64,000 bases of DNA from JANYCG01 sp031428695 (GCA_031428695.1 JANOYE010000093.1:1-64000), one strand, 5' to 3'; positions 1-8,261 are shown, numbered from the stretch's first letter. Notes: generated from the letters alone by a model not told the origin. Translations and numbers: made by a program.

Positions 1-1014
1 GCGCGCCTGGCCAAAACCGATCTGGTCACAGACATGGTCGGCGAGTTTCCAGAGTTGCAAGGCATCATGGGCGGTTACTACGCGCGCCATGACGGCCTTT
101 CGGGCGAAATTGCAGACGCAATCGAAGACCATTACAAACCGCGTTTTGCGGGTGATGAATTGCCGCGCAATCAAGTCGGCGTGGTTGTGGCGCTTGCTGA
201 CAAGTTGGAGACGCTCGTCGGCATGTTTGGCATTGGCAATTTGCCGACGGGTGATAAGGACCCGTTTGCCTTGCGCAGGCATGCGTTGGGGGTTGTCCGC
301 CTCCTTGTTGAAAAGCGATTGCCCCTTGAGATTGGGCAGCTCATCGATTTCGTGGGACGCGAAATGTTCAATTCTGAGCGACATCGGATGCACGTGGCGT
401 TTGGCAAGGCCTTTGACCAACAGCAGCGAATTGAGGCTGGTGGGATTGCTGGAGATGCCAAGGTTAGCGAACTTAGATTCCCCGTTCACTTTGACACTGA
501 ACAGGTTGAGCCGCTTGCGGGTTTTATTTATGACCGCCTGGCTGGCTCACTGCGAGATCAAGGATACAGCGCGCAAGAAGTCGATGCTGTACTGGCCCTG
601 CTGCCCCAGCGCCTAGGCGATGTCCCCAATCGACTAGCTGCCGTTCGTTCCTTCGCCACCCTGCCGGAAGCCCTCGCCCTCGCCGCAGCCAACAAGCGCA
701 TCGGCAACATCCTGAAGAAAACCGACGCCGTTGACCCGCACGTCAGCGAGGTGCTGCTCAAGGAGCCGGCCGAAATCGCCCTGTTTGCGGCTTTGAAAGA
801 GATTGGCCCCAAGGCAAATGCCCTGTTTGAGGCAGGGGACTACACCGCGTCCTTGCAATCTCTCGCGGCACTTCGCTCCCCAGTTGACGCCTTCTTCGAA
901 GACGTGATGGTCAACGCCGAGCAAAAGGATTTGCGCCTGAACCGCCTGGGCCTGCTGACTTCGCTGCACGCGGCCATGAACCGCGTAGCCGATTTGTCCA
1001 AGTTGGCAAGCTGA
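1..1014 (+). CDS. glyS: Glycyl-tRNA synthetase beta subunit, 3' part
   Basis: Last 337 codons of the beta subunit of the alpha2-beta2 glycyl-tRNA synthetase, which charges tRNA-Gly in the cytosol. The frame is open from base 1 with no stop, so the true start lies upstream; the family is about 700 residues, so roughly half is present. Recognisable family blocks are GEFPELQGIMG near the window edge, ALADKLETLVGMF, DPFALRRHALG, and the C-terminal anticodon-binding region ending in FFEDVMVNAEQ. The alpha subunit (glyQ) would be expected just upstream. A 23-bp gap separates it from the next gene. Confidence 0.97.
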   Translation, partial: ARLAKTDLVTDMVGEFPELQGIMGGYYARHDGLSGEIADAIEDHYKPRFAGDELPRNQVGVVVALADKLETLVGMFGIGNLPTGDKDPFALRRHALGVVRLLVEKRLPLEIGQLIDFVGREMFNSERHRMHVAFGKAFDQQQRIEAGGIAGDAKVSELRFPVHFDTEQVEPLAGFIYDRLAGSLRDQGYSAQEVDAVLALLPQRLGDVPNRLAAVRSFATLPEALALAAANKRIGNILKKTDAVDPHVSEVLLKEPAEIALFAALKEIGPKANALFEAGDYTASLQSLAALRSPVDAFFEDVMVNAEQKDLRLNRLGLLTSLHAAMNRVADLSKLAS

Positions 1015-1037
1015 ACGCCAGCGCCCATAATTCTGAA

Positions 1038-1358
1038 ATGAACCGGCAACAGCAAATCGACAGCTTTCTTGCCCAGGCACACCTGCTCGCCTTAGAGCGC
1101 CTGCGGGCCCAGCCGCATCGTGTCATGGAAGTGCAGGCACAGTTGGCCCGATGGCGCGGGCTGTCGGGTCCGACGCGCTCGGATGTCTATTGGAACGAGT
1201 GGGAGCGCCTGCTTAAGCAGCCCGTCGAGAAATTGGAGGAAGCGGTGTGCGCTGACACCGACCATGCCACTGTGTTGCGCAGCGTCTCCCCGGTGTCGGT
1301 GTTGATCACCCAAGCTGAACGCACCCATTTGCTGGCGCAGGCGCGCCTGGCCGCATGA
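1038..1358 (+). CDS. Small hypothetical protein paired with NTase-fold gene
   Basis: A 106-residue protein, mostly alpha-helical by composition, with no signal peptide or membrane segment. I do not recognise the family. It overlaps the next gene by ATGA (1355-1358), so the two are probably translationally coupled. Because its partner looks like a nucleotidyltransferase-fold protein, an antitoxin-like or partner role is possible, but that is inference from context only. The pair sits between glyS and gmhB. Confidence 0.7.
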   Translation: MNRQQQIDSFLAQAHLLALERLRAQPHRVMEVQAQLARWRGLSGPTRSDVYWNEWERLLKQPVEKLEEAVCADTDHATVLRSVSPVSVLITQAERTHLLAQARLAA

Positions 1359-1891
1359 AACGCAGCCAGGTTGAGCATGTGCTGAGGGCTGCGGCGGCCA
1401 TTACCCAGGAGACCTCCTTTTTTGTCATCGGCAGCCTGGCGGTGCTTTTCCATTTTCCACATGCGCCTGAAGACCTCACACATTCGCGCAAGCTTGACCT
1501 CTATCCGGCATGCCACCCTGAAAAGGCCGACTTGATTGACGGCGCCATAGGCGCGATGTCGAGTTTCGATGAAACTTTTGGCTACCACGCGGATGGCGTC
1601 GGCCCCGAGACGGCGGCACTGCCGCTTGACTGGAGAACCCGAGAGAGTTTGTTTTATGTGGGTGACGTGACTGCGATCTGCCCAGAAATACACGACCTAG
1701 CGGTGTCCAAATGCGTCGCCGGACGCGAAAAGGACGCGGGCTACATCCAGGCGCTTTTTCGCCATCGCATGATTGACCTGGATACGATGGTCGAACGCGC
1801 TGGAAAGATTGACGCTGCGAAATACAGCGTGCAGCATGTCGTCCAGTGGATTCGCCGTCGTGCCAAAGAGGCCCAGGAGCTCGCCCCATGA
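1355..1891 (+). CDS. Nucleotidyltransferase-fold protein (DUF6036-like)
   Basis: A 178-residue protein with an N-terminal block FFVIGSLAVLFHF that resembles the G-S loop of minimal nucleotidyltransferases, followed by HSRKLDLYP, where the acidic metal-binding residues would lie, and a helical C-terminus (AVSKCVAGREKD). This pattern resembles DUF6036/AbiEii-type proteins, some of which are toxins that transfer nucleotides to RNA. It overlaps the upstream 106-residue gene and downstream gmhB by ATGA. Family assignment is from memory of motifs; activity is not shown. Confidence 0.6.
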   Translation: MKRSQVEHVLRAAAAITQETSFFVIGSLAVLFHFPHAPEDLTHSRKLDLYPACHPEKADLIDGAIGAMSSFDETFGYHADGVGPETAALPLDWRTRESLFYVGDVTAICPEIHDLAVSKCVAGREKDAGYIQALFRHRMIDLDTMVERAGKIDAAKYSVQHVVQWIRRRAKEAQELAP

Positions 1892-2466
1892 AACTCGTCA
1901 TCCTCGACCGCGACGGCACCCTCAACACCGACAGCGCCGACTTCATCAAGACGCCTGAAGAGTGGACGCCGCTGCCCGGCGCGCTGGAGGCGATTGCGCG
2001 GCTCAACCATGCCGGCTGGCACGTGGTGATCGCATCCAACCAGTCGGGCTTGGGGCGTGGCCTTTTTGATGTGACTGCGCTCAACGCCATCCATGCCAAG
2101 ATGATTCGCCTGTTGGCGGCAGTCGGTGGCCGTGTCGATGCGATTTTCTATTGCCCGCACACACCGGATGACAACTGCCACTGCCGCAAACCCGAGCCCG
2201 GCCTGTTTGAGCAAATTGGCGAGCGCTACGGCTCTGACCTGAGTGAAGTGCATGCCGTGGGAGATTCCCTGCGCGATCTGCTCGCAGGCGCAAAGGCCGG
2301 TTGCCAGCCCCACCTGGTGCTGACCGGCCATGGCGCGGCGTTGCGCGGCAGCGAATTGCCAGACACTTTCCCAGCCAATACCCAGGTGCACGAAGACATC
2401 GCGGCATTTGCCGAGTGGTTATTGGCAGCAGTGCCCGACTTCGAACACTCTGTTTTCCACCACTGA
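1888..2466 (+). CDS. gmhB: D-glycero-beta-D-manno-heptose 1,7-bisphosphate 7-phosphatase
   Basis: A 192-residue HAD-superfamily phosphatase that removes the 7-phosphate from heptose bisphosphate on the way to ADP-heptose for lipopolysaccharide core. The nucleophile motif DRDGT (Asp7 and Asp9) opens the protein. The zinc-binding insert CPHTPDDNCHC, followed by KPEPG, is characteristic of GmhB. The start chosen is the ATG overlapping the previous stop (ATGA, 1888-1891); a longer frame from 1846 only adds residues outside the fold. plsC follows after 32 bp. Confidence 0.94.
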   Translation: MKLVILDRDGTLNTDSADFIKTPEEWTPLPGALEAIARLNHAGWHVVIASNQSGLGRGLFDVTALNAIHAKMIRLLAAVGGRVDAIFYCPHTPDDNCHCRKPEPGLFEQIGERYGSDLSEVHAVGDSLRDLLAGAKAGCQPHLVLTGHGAALRGSELPDTFPANTQVHEDIAAFAEWLLAAVPDFEHSVFHH

Positions 2467-2498
2467 CGCGTTGCAGAACGCGCCAACCCCGATTGTCT

Positions 2499-3245
2499 AT
2501 GTACGCCCTTCGCTCCTTTGCCCACTTGTTGTGGATGATTCTGTTCGTCATTCCGACAGCCATCTACATGGTGGCGCTGGCGCCCTTCGCGAGCAAAGAC
2601 CACCAGCTCAAGGCGGCCAATTTCTTCCTGGCGCGCGCCGTCAACGGGTTGCGCTGGATTTGCGGCGTGCAATGGCGCGTCACCGGGCTAGAAAACCTCC
2701 CTGGACTGGACACCCAGGGCCAGCAAATGCCGGCCATCCTGCTGGTCAAACACCAGTCGCAGTACGAAACCTTTCTGCTGCCGCTGATCATGCCGCGCCC
2801 GCTTGCCTACGTGTTCAAGAAGGAACTGCTGTATGTGCCGTTTTTCGGCTGGGGCATTGGCCTGCTGGACATGATCCACATCGACCGCAAACTCGGTAAA
2901 CTTGCGTTTTCGAAAGTGGCCGAACAAGGCAAACGCCTGTTGGCCAGAGGCACCTGGATCATCATGTTTCCTGAAGGCACGCGCATACCACGCGGCAAGG
3001 CGGGCCAGTACAAATCCGGCGGCACGCGTTTGGCCATCGAAACCGGGGCGCCAGTGGTTCCCATAGCGGTCACCTCGGCCAAGTGCTGGCCGCGCAAGGC
3101 CTTCACCAAGCGGCCGGGCATCGTCGATGTGTCGATCGGCAAACCGATTTCAAGCCTGGGCCGAACGCCCGACGAATTGCTGACGGAAGTGCAAACCTGG
3201 ATCGAGTCCGAAATGCACCGGCTCGACCCAGAAGCCTACCGATGA
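2499..3245 (+). CDS. plsC: 1-acyl-sn-glycerol-3-phosphate acyltransferase
   Basis: A 248-residue membrane-associated acyltransferase that converts lysophosphatidic acid to phosphatidic acid in phospholipid synthesis. An N-terminal hydrophobic segment (about residues 8-30) is followed by HQSQYE, a variant of the HX4D catalytic motif with Glu at the acidic position, and by the substrate-binding block FPEGTR. The ATG at 2499 is chosen because the first hydrophobic helix begins right after it; the open frame reaches back into gmhB without family similarity. It ends in an ATGA overlap with the next gene. Confidence 0.93.
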   Translation: MYALRSFAHLLWMILFVIPTAIYMVALAPFASKDHQLKAANFFLARAVNGLRWICGVQWRVTGLENLPGLDTQGQQMPAILLVKHQSQYETFLLPLIMPRPLAYVFKKELLYVPFFGWGIGLLDMIHIDRKLGKLAFSKVAEQGKRLLARGTWIIMFPEGTRIPRGKAGQYKSGGTRLAIETGAPVVPIAVTSAKCWPRKAFTKRPGIVDVSIGKPISSLGRTPDELLTEVQTWIESEMHRLDPEAYR

Positions 3246-4228
3246 ACCCCCTGCGAAGCCTGCTGCAAATGACGCTGGACATGTTTGAGCCAGCGCCGGA
3301 GAAAAGGCCGCCCAAAGCTGATTTGATTGGAAAACGTAAAGAAAATCGTCCTCCAAGTCACGTATTAATTGCACAATACGCTCCTGAAAATATAGCAACT
3401 GACAGCGGCTTTCGCGCCGAACCGTTGCAAGACGTGATGGCGCCAGCCAACTTTCGCCATCCCCGCGCCAACCGCGAATCCCGCTTGCGCGACGCGCTGG
3501 TCGCTTACGAATTCAAGCGGGCCCGTCGCCGCACCATCGGGTTTCAGGTGGGTGCGGACGGCCTGGTTGTCAGCGCCCCCAACTGGGTTCCTCTCTATGA
3601 GGTGGAGGCCGCGCTGCAGGAGAAAGCCGCTTGGGTGCTGAAAAAGCTCGACGAAACCCGCGTGCGCAAGGCGCAGCTCGACGCCAACCGCATTGAATGG
3701 CGCGATGGCACCAATTTGCCGTTTTTGGGAGAGCAAGTCATCGTGGTGCTCGACCCACGCCATGCGTTTGGCGATGTGGGCGCTGTGCTGCACACCGATG
3801 AAGCTGCGCCCAACCTCACGCTGGCCGGTGTGCCACGCCTGACGCTGCATGTGGCTCTGCCGCACAACGCCTCGCCCACGCAGATTCGCGACGCCGTGCA
3901 GGCCTGGTTGATGCGCCAGGCAAAACGCGTGTTCATTGAGCGGCTCAACCACTACGGGCCGCTCCTAGGCGTGCAATGGAAAAAACTCTCCTTGAGCAGC
4001 GCTGGCACGCGATGGGGCAGCGCCAGCGCCGATGGTTCCATCCGCCTGAACTGGCGGCTCATTCATTTCAACCAGTCGGTGATCGACTACGTGGTGGCCC
4101 ATGAGCTGAGCCATCTGCGCGTGATGGACCACAGCCCGCGATTTTGGGACACGGTGGCAACGGTCGTACCCGACTACGCCCACCTGCGCCACCAGCTCAA
4201 AGACGATTCATTGCCGCGTTGGAACTGA
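3242..4228 (+). CDS. YgjP/M48-like zinc metallopeptidase (COG1451 type)
   Basis: A 328-residue protein whose C-terminal half carries the YgjP-type signature: a WGSA block (usually WGSC), NWRL, and the zinc site HELSH followed by a His about eight residues later (MDHSPRFW). The substrate of these predicted cytosolic peptidases is poorly known. The start at 3242 overlaps the plsC stop. The N-terminal extension is unusual: residues about 38-53 are encoded by one copy of a 45-bp dispersed repeat (3355-3399), so this segment is probably not conserved in relatives. Confidence 0.85.
   Translation: MNPLRSLLQMTLDMFEPAPEKRPPKADLIGKRKENRPPSHVLIAQYAPENIATDSGFRAEPLQDVMAPANFRHPRANRESRLRDALVAYEFKRARRRTIGFQVGADGLVVSAPNWVPLYEVEAALQEKAAWVLKKLDETRVRKAQLDANRIEWRDGTNLPFLGEQVIVVLDPRHAFGDVGAVLHTDEAAPNLTLAGVPRLTLHVALPHNASPTQIRDAVQAWLMRQAKRVFIERLNHYGPLLGVQWKKLSLSSAGTRWGSASADGSIRLNWRLIHFNQSVIDYVVAHELSHLRVMDHSPRFWDTVATVVPDYAHLRHQLKDDSLPRWN
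3355..3399 (+). repeat. 45-bp dispersed repeat, copy 1 (in peptidase gene)
   Basis: Shares AAGTCACG at its first 8 positions, GCT at 26-28 and ATAGC at 39-43 with the other copies. It is read in frame inside the YgjP-type peptidase gene. Spacing of the conserved blocks is identical to the copies at 9496 and 17877, and the reading frame is the same as in those two. Confidence 0.75.
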
Positions 4229-4229
4229 C

Positions 4230-5327
4230 ATGTCGCGGCGGCGCTACCTGTGGAACTTCCTTGTCGGCCTGGCGCTTGCCGCACATGCACCCTTGGCGTT
4301 TGCTCAGGAAAAGCAGTGGGAGCGCGCGTTTGATGTTATTTACGAAACGCAGTGGCAACAGTCTGGTATTTTGGATGGCGTAAAGCGTTGGCCAGCGCGT
4401 CAGGACAAGGTTTTGACGTTCACCATCAACGTCGGCGCGAGTTCGTCGAATGCTGATCGCGCGCGCAGCGCCTTGGCGCGTGTGCTGGCGGTTCTGGACA
4501 TGACGACACGTGAATTGGTGGCGGGTGATGAAACCGCGCAAATCCAGTTCGACATCCGCCGTTTTGCGCCAGAAGAGCTGCTCCAGCATGCCTGTTACGC
4601 GCAATCGACCTCAAGCGGCGGTCAGCTCAGCCGAGTCAAGCTGGTGCTCAATGAGCCGTCGACCTATTGGTGCGTGCTGCACGAGTTGATGCATGCCATG
4701 GGGCTTCCGGGCCATCCGCAGGGCGATACTGTGTTGAGCTACTTTGAGGGCAACCGGCTGTCATTGAAGCCAATTGACGAATTTCTGCTCAGGGCCTGGT
4801 ACACCGACGGCATCAAGCCGGGCATGTCGCCGCTGGTCGCCGTGCGGATCATCAACCGCATGTGGATCGAGCAATCTCTGGCGCCGCAAGAGCAGGCCAG
4901 GGCGGCGTTGGTGGAGCGGCAATGGTACGAACGGACAATTGCTGGTTTGGAGGCCTTTGCCAATGGCGCGGGTGAGCCGCCATTGATTTTGTTTCGTTCC
5001 GGAAAGCTCAATGCGACGGGCATGAAAATGGGCCAGATGAACGTGCAGTCGATACTCGGATTTTCGTACTTTAACGGCCTGTCCGTGGCGCAAGACCGCA
5101 TCAAAGGCGCAGGTTATATGCTGAAGGCGGCCCAAAATGGCAACCGCAATGCGGTTGCCAATCTGTTGCGGGTGTTGGCCATCGCGGATTTACCAGTCGA
5201 GGTGTCAGCGACCCTGTGTAAGTGGTTCGCAACGGCAGCTGTCGAAGAAACCGGCCTGACCAAACCTGCGCAGGATCAGGCGTTGGCCTCAGCAGCATGC
5301 AAGCCAGGCACCGACTCAAACCGGTAG
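4230..5327 (+). CDS. Secreted HExxH putative metalloprotein with Sel1-like tail
   Basis: A 365-residue protein with a signal peptide (about residues 1-25, cleaved near AFA). The motif HELMHAMGLPGH starts at residue 151: a zinc-type HExxH followed by Gly and a third His, one residue longer than the strict metzincin spacing. The C-terminal part (about 280-335) has an ILGFSYFNG / A-G-YMLKAAQNGN pattern like Sel1 repeats. It may be a periplasmic protease, but I do not recognise a named family. It starts 2 bp after the upstream stop, and its last 52 bp overlap the convergent MBL-fold gene. Confidence 0.8.
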   Translation: MSRRRYLWNFLVGLALAAHAPLAFAQEKQWERAFDVIYETQWQQSGILDGVKRWPARQDKVLTFTINVGASSSNADRARSALARVLAVLDMTTRELVAGDETAQIQFDIRRFAPEELLQHACYAQSTSSGGQLSRVKLVLNEPSTYWCVLHELMHAMGLPGHPQGDTVLSYFEGNRLSLKPIDEFLLRAWYTDGIKPGMSPLVAVRIINRMWIEQSLAPQEQARAALVERQWYERTIAGLEAFANGAGEPPLILFRSGKLNATGMKMGQMNVQSILGFSYFNGLSVAQDRIKGAGYMLKAAQNGNRNAVANLLRVLAIADLPVEVSATLCKWFATAAVEETGLTKPAQDQALASAACKPGTDSNR

Positions 5328-6397
5328 ACGCCGCCAGAATCGCGCTTGCGGGCAAGTTTTCCCTCAAACCACAACTTGTGCAGATGCGCCACCGCCTCGC
5401 CCAGGGCGAAAGTCATCTGGTGCAAATCCAACTCTCGTTTGAACATCACCGGCACGACATCGGCCGCGCTGGCGGATGTGTTGGCGCACAGGTCGATCAC
5501 CTCGGCCAGCCGCGCGGTATGGTGCAGGTGAAGTTGCTCGATGCGCCGGTGCAGCCCGGTGAACGGTTTGCCGTGGGCGGGCAGCGTCAAGGTGTCGGGG
5601 GGCAAGCGCCTGAACTTGTCGATGGAGTCGAGAAACTGCGTCAGCGGGTTGGACTCAGGCTCGTTGTCGTGCACGCTCACATTGGTGGAAATGCGCGGCA
5701 GCATCATGTCGCCGCCAATCAGCACTTGGAGGTCAGGGCAATACAGCGCGATGTGCTCCGGCGCGTGGCCATAACCGCTGATGCATTGCCAGGCGCGCCC
5801 GCCAATCTGGATTGAATCGCCATCTTGCATGCGGCGAAAACTGCGCGGCATGGTCGGCACCAGGTTGGTGAAGTAGTTGGTGCGGGCGCGGATTTGCGCC
5901 AGGTGATCGGGGCTACTCATGCCGTGGGCGGCGAAAAATTCTGCCGCATGGCCACCACCACCAAAATTCATCGGCATCACCGAGGCCATCTGCGCCACGC
6001 CAAAATCCGTCGCGCTGATCCACAGGCGGCAGGTGTGCGCCGGCGTGCTCCAGCGCTCGCAAAGCCAGCCGGCCAGGCCGATGTGGTCCGGGTGCATGTG
6101 GGTGCAGATCACGCGCAGGATGGGAAGCCCCTCCAGCTCGCGCTCAAAAATTTGCCGCCATTGGGCGCGCGACTCTTCCTGGGAAATGCAGGTGTCAACC
6201 ACCGTCCAACCCTGGAGTTTGCCGCCGCCGCTGGCGCTTTCCAACTCATCGCGAATCAGCCAAAGGTTGATGTGGTTCAGCGCAAAGGGTAGGCCCATGC
6301 GAATCCATTTGATGCCGTCTGCCACACCAAGCGTTGTGCCCAGCTCGGGCAACGTGTCGCCCAATGGGTAGTGAAGCTCTCGTTCGAGTTCGTTCAT
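5276..6397 (-). CDS. MBL-fold metallo-hydrolase
   Basis: A 373-residue metallo-beta-lactamase-fold hydrolase. The metal site THMHPDH is present, with GYGHAPEH and a GGDMM block further along, and a C-terminal helical/winged region typical of the LACTB2-like group. The substrate is unknown; a thioesterase-type role on acyl-CoA compounds is plausible given the divergent liu genes. The ATG at 6397 (MNELERE) is chosen because upstream in-frame sequence to 6553 runs through the 26-bp palindrome and lacks family similarity. It is divergent from liuR, so both may share that operator. Confidence 0.88.
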   Translation of the reverse strand: MNELERELHYPLGDTLPELGTTLGVADGIKWIRMGLPFALNHINLWLIRDELESASGGGKLQGWTVVDTCISQEESRAQWRQIFERELEGLPILRVICTHMHPDHIGLAGWLCERWSTPAHTCRLWISATDFGVAQMASVMPMNFGGGGHAAEFFAAHGMSSPDHLAQIRARTNYFTNLVPTMPRSFRRMQDGDSIQIGGRAWQCISGYGHAPEHIALYCPDLQVLIGGDMMLPRISTNVSVHDNEPESNPLTQFLDSIDKFRRLPPDTLTLPAHGKPFTGLHRRIEQLHLHHTARLAEVIDLCANTSASAADVVPVMFKRELDLHQMTFALGEAVAHLHKLWFEGKLARKRDSGGVYRFESVPGLHAAEANA

Positions 6398-6444
6398 TGG
6401 GGGGAGTCTTTTTGGCGAGCGGTTTTGACTGATAATTCGGCTTG

Positions 6445-6470
6445 AGTTGACGTTTACGTAAACGTCAACT
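6445..6470. promoter_or_regulatory. Perfect 26-bp palindrome, predicted LiuR operator
   Basis: The half-site AGTTGACGTTTAC is followed immediately by its exact reverse complement. It lies 71 bp upstream of the MerR-type regulator gene and 48 bp upstream of the divergent MBL-fold gene. MerR-family regulators bind such dyads, and LiuR sites known from comparative genomics share an ACGT-rich TTGACGT-like half-site. Autoregulation of liuR-liuA is inferred. Confidence 0.85.
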
Positions 6471-6540
6471 GACCAACCCATTGTAGAGGCGGCTGGCTTT
6501 GGACCCTGTCGCCAATTTGCCGCCCACTTCCACCCGCCAC

Positions 6541-6969
6541 ATGAGCACTGCAACTTTCACCATCAGCGATTTGGCGCGGGAATTCGACCTCACCACCCGG
6601 GCCATCCGGTTCTACGAGGATATGGGCCTGTTGGAGCCGGTGCGCACCGGCCCTGGCGGGCGCAGCCGCATCTACAGCGGGCGAGATCGCACGCGGCTGA
6701 AGCTGACGTTGCGGGCAAAACGCCTCGGGCTGTCGCTCACCGAGGCCAAAGACATCATTGACATGTACGACAGCCCGCGAGACACCGGCGCGCAACTGAA
6801 GAAATTTCTCGCCGTGCTGGCCGCGCACCGGGCGCAAATCGAAGAACAATTGGCGGAATTGCAGGCCAATCTCGAAGAAGTGAAAACCCACGAGAAAGAG
6901 GCCCGCGCGCTGCTCCTAAAAATTGGAAAATCAGACAACGACCTTGCTCTGAAAAAGGAATCAACATGA
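6541..6969 (+). CDS. liuR: MerR-family regulator of leucine/isovalerate degradation
   Basis: A 142-residue MerR-type regulator. It has an N-terminal winged helix-turn-helix (TISDLAREFDLTTRAIRFYE, about residues 6-25) and wing (GRSRIY), then a dimerisation coiled coil (about 90-130). Its translational overlap (ATGA) with isovaleryl-CoA dehydrogenase and the upstream palindrome identify it as LiuR, which controls branched-chain amino acid and short acyl-CoA catabolism in proteobacteria. The ATG at 6541 is preferred over an in-frame ATG at 6499 because family similarity begins just after it. Confidence 0.92.
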   Translation: MSTATFTISDLAREFDLTTRAIRFYEDMGLLEPVRTGPGGRSRIYSGRDRTRLKLTLRAKRLGLSLTEAKDIIDMYDSPRDTGAQLKKFLAVLAAHRAQIEEQLAELQANLEEVKTHEKEARALLLKIGKSDNDLALKKEST

Positions 6970-8225
6970 ACCTGCCCGGCCTTGACTTCCAGCTCGGCGA
7001 CGACATCAACGCGCTGCGCGACGCTGTGCGCGAATTCGCGCAGATTGAGATCGCACCGCGCGCCGCCGACATCGACAAAAACGACCAGTTCCCTATGGAC
7101 GTGTGGCGCAAGCTCGGGGATTTGGGCGTGCTCGGCATTACGGTGGCCGAAGAGTACGGCGGTGCGGGCATGGGGTACCTTGCTCACATGATCGCCATGG
7201 AGGAAATCTCCCGCGCGTCCGCCTCAGTGGGCCTGTCTTACGGCGCCCACAGCAACCTGTGTGTGAACCAGATCAACCGCAATGGCACCGAGGCGCAGAG
7301 GCGCAAATACCTGCCCAAACTGATCAGCGGAGAGCATGTCGGCGCATTGGCCATGAGCGAGCCGGGCGCGGGCAGCGATGTCATCAGCATGAAACTCAAA
7401 GCGGAAGACAAAGGCGGCTACTTCCTGCTCAATGGCAGCAAGATGTGGATCACCAACGGCCCGGACGCCGACACTTTGGTCGTCTACGCCAAGAGCGAAC
7501 CTGAGGATGGCCCCCACGCTTCGCGCTTCGCGTCTTCGCTGCCCCCCGAGGGGGCTGTTTCGGCTCGGGGCGGCCCAGCGCCGAAACGCGGCGCCAATCA
7601 CATTACCGCCTTCCTGATCGAAAAGGGGATGAAGGGTTTCAGCGTCGCGCAAAAGCTGGACAAACTCGGCATGCGCGGCAGCCACACTGGCGAGCTGGTG
7701 TTCAACAACGTCGAGGTGCCGGCGCAAAATGTGTTGGGCGGCCTCAACAATGGCGCCAAGGTGCTGATGAGCGGGCTCGACTACGAACGCGCCGTGCTCA
7801 CCGGTGGGCCGCTGGGGATCATGCAGTCGGTGATGGACAACATCATCCCGTACATCCATGACCGCAAACAGTTTGGCCAAAGCATCGGCGAGTTTCAGCT
7901 GATCCAGGGCAAAGTGGCTGACATGTACACCGTGCTGCAGGCCGGGCGCTCATTCGCTTATACGGTGGCGAAAAACCTCGACATGCTGGGCGCTGAACAT
8001 GTGCGCCGCGTGCGCAAGGACTGCGCTTCCGTCATTCTCTGGACAGCCGAAAAAGCCACCTGGATGGCCGGCGAAGGCGTGCAGATTTTCGGCGGCAACG
8101 GCTACATCAACGACTACCCGCTGGGCCGCCTGTGGCGCGACGCCAAGTTGTATGAGATTGGCGCTGGCACCAGTGAAATTCGCCGCATGTTGATCGGGCG
8201 GGAATTATTTGCTGAAACGATGTAG
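6966..8225 (+). CDS. liuA: Isovaleryl-CoA dehydrogenase with repeat-derived insert
   Basis: A 419-residue flavoprotein that oxidises isovaleryl-CoA to 3-methylcrotonyl-CoA, passing electrons to ETF. The catalytic Glu is in the IVD-type position (LDYERAVLTGG), and the usual YEGTS glutamate position instead reads YEIGAGTSE, as in IVD. The family is about 390 residues; the excess is an in-frame insert of roughly 28 residues encoded by 7511-7594, between LVVYAKSEPE and ITAFLIEKG. Whether the insert is tolerated is unknown. The rest of the gene is intact. Confidence 0.94.
   Translation: MNLPGLDFQLGDDINALRDAVREFAQIEIAPRAADIDKNDQFPMDVWRKLGDLGVLGITVAEEYGGAGMGYLAHMIAMEEISRASASVGLSYGAHSNLCVNQINRNGTEAQRRKYLPKLISGEHVGALAMSEPGAGSDVISMKLKAEDKGGYFLLNGSKMWITNGPDADTLVVYAKSEPEDGPHASRFASSLPPEGAVSARGGPAPKRGANHITAFLIEKGMKGFSVAQKLDKLGMRGSHTGELVFNNVEVPAQNVLGGLNNGAKVLMSGLDYERAVLTGGPLGIMQSVMDNIIPYIHDRKQFGQSIGEFQLIQGKVADMYTVLQAGRSFAYTVAKNLDMLGAEHVRRVRKDCASVILWTAEKATWMAGEGVQIFGGNGYINDYPLGRLWRDAKLYEIGAGTSEIRRMLIGRELFAETM
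7511..7594 (+). repeat. GC-rich repeat element inserted in frame in liuA
   Basis: About 84 bp with no counterpart in normal IVD genes. It contains a strong short dyad (GCCCCCCGAGGGGGC at 7541-7555) flanked by GCTTCGCGCTTCGCG and CGGCCCAGCGCCG. From memory, such ACGCTTCGCG...CCCCCGAGGGGGC sequences are common intergenic repeats in Comamonadaceae. Boundaries are approximate; the length is a multiple of three. Confidence 0.65.
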
Positions 8226-8237
8226 ATGCGGCCAGCC

Positions 8238-8261
8238 TATAATGATCACATTGTAATTACA
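8238..8261 (+). promoter_or_regulatory. mazEF promoter -10 box and operator palindrome
   Basis: A consensus TATAAT (8238-8243) is followed 8 bp later by the perfect 10-bp palindrome TGTAATTACA (8252-8261), ending 10 bp before the mazE start. Position over the likely transcription start suits the autorepression usual for MazE-type antitoxins. No good -35 box is seen. Confidence 0.6.

Noticed and set aside
4680..4715. Classical metzincin zinc motif in the secreted protein
   Set aside because: The third His is one residue further than HExxHxxGxxH requires, so only a general HExxH zinc site is claimed.
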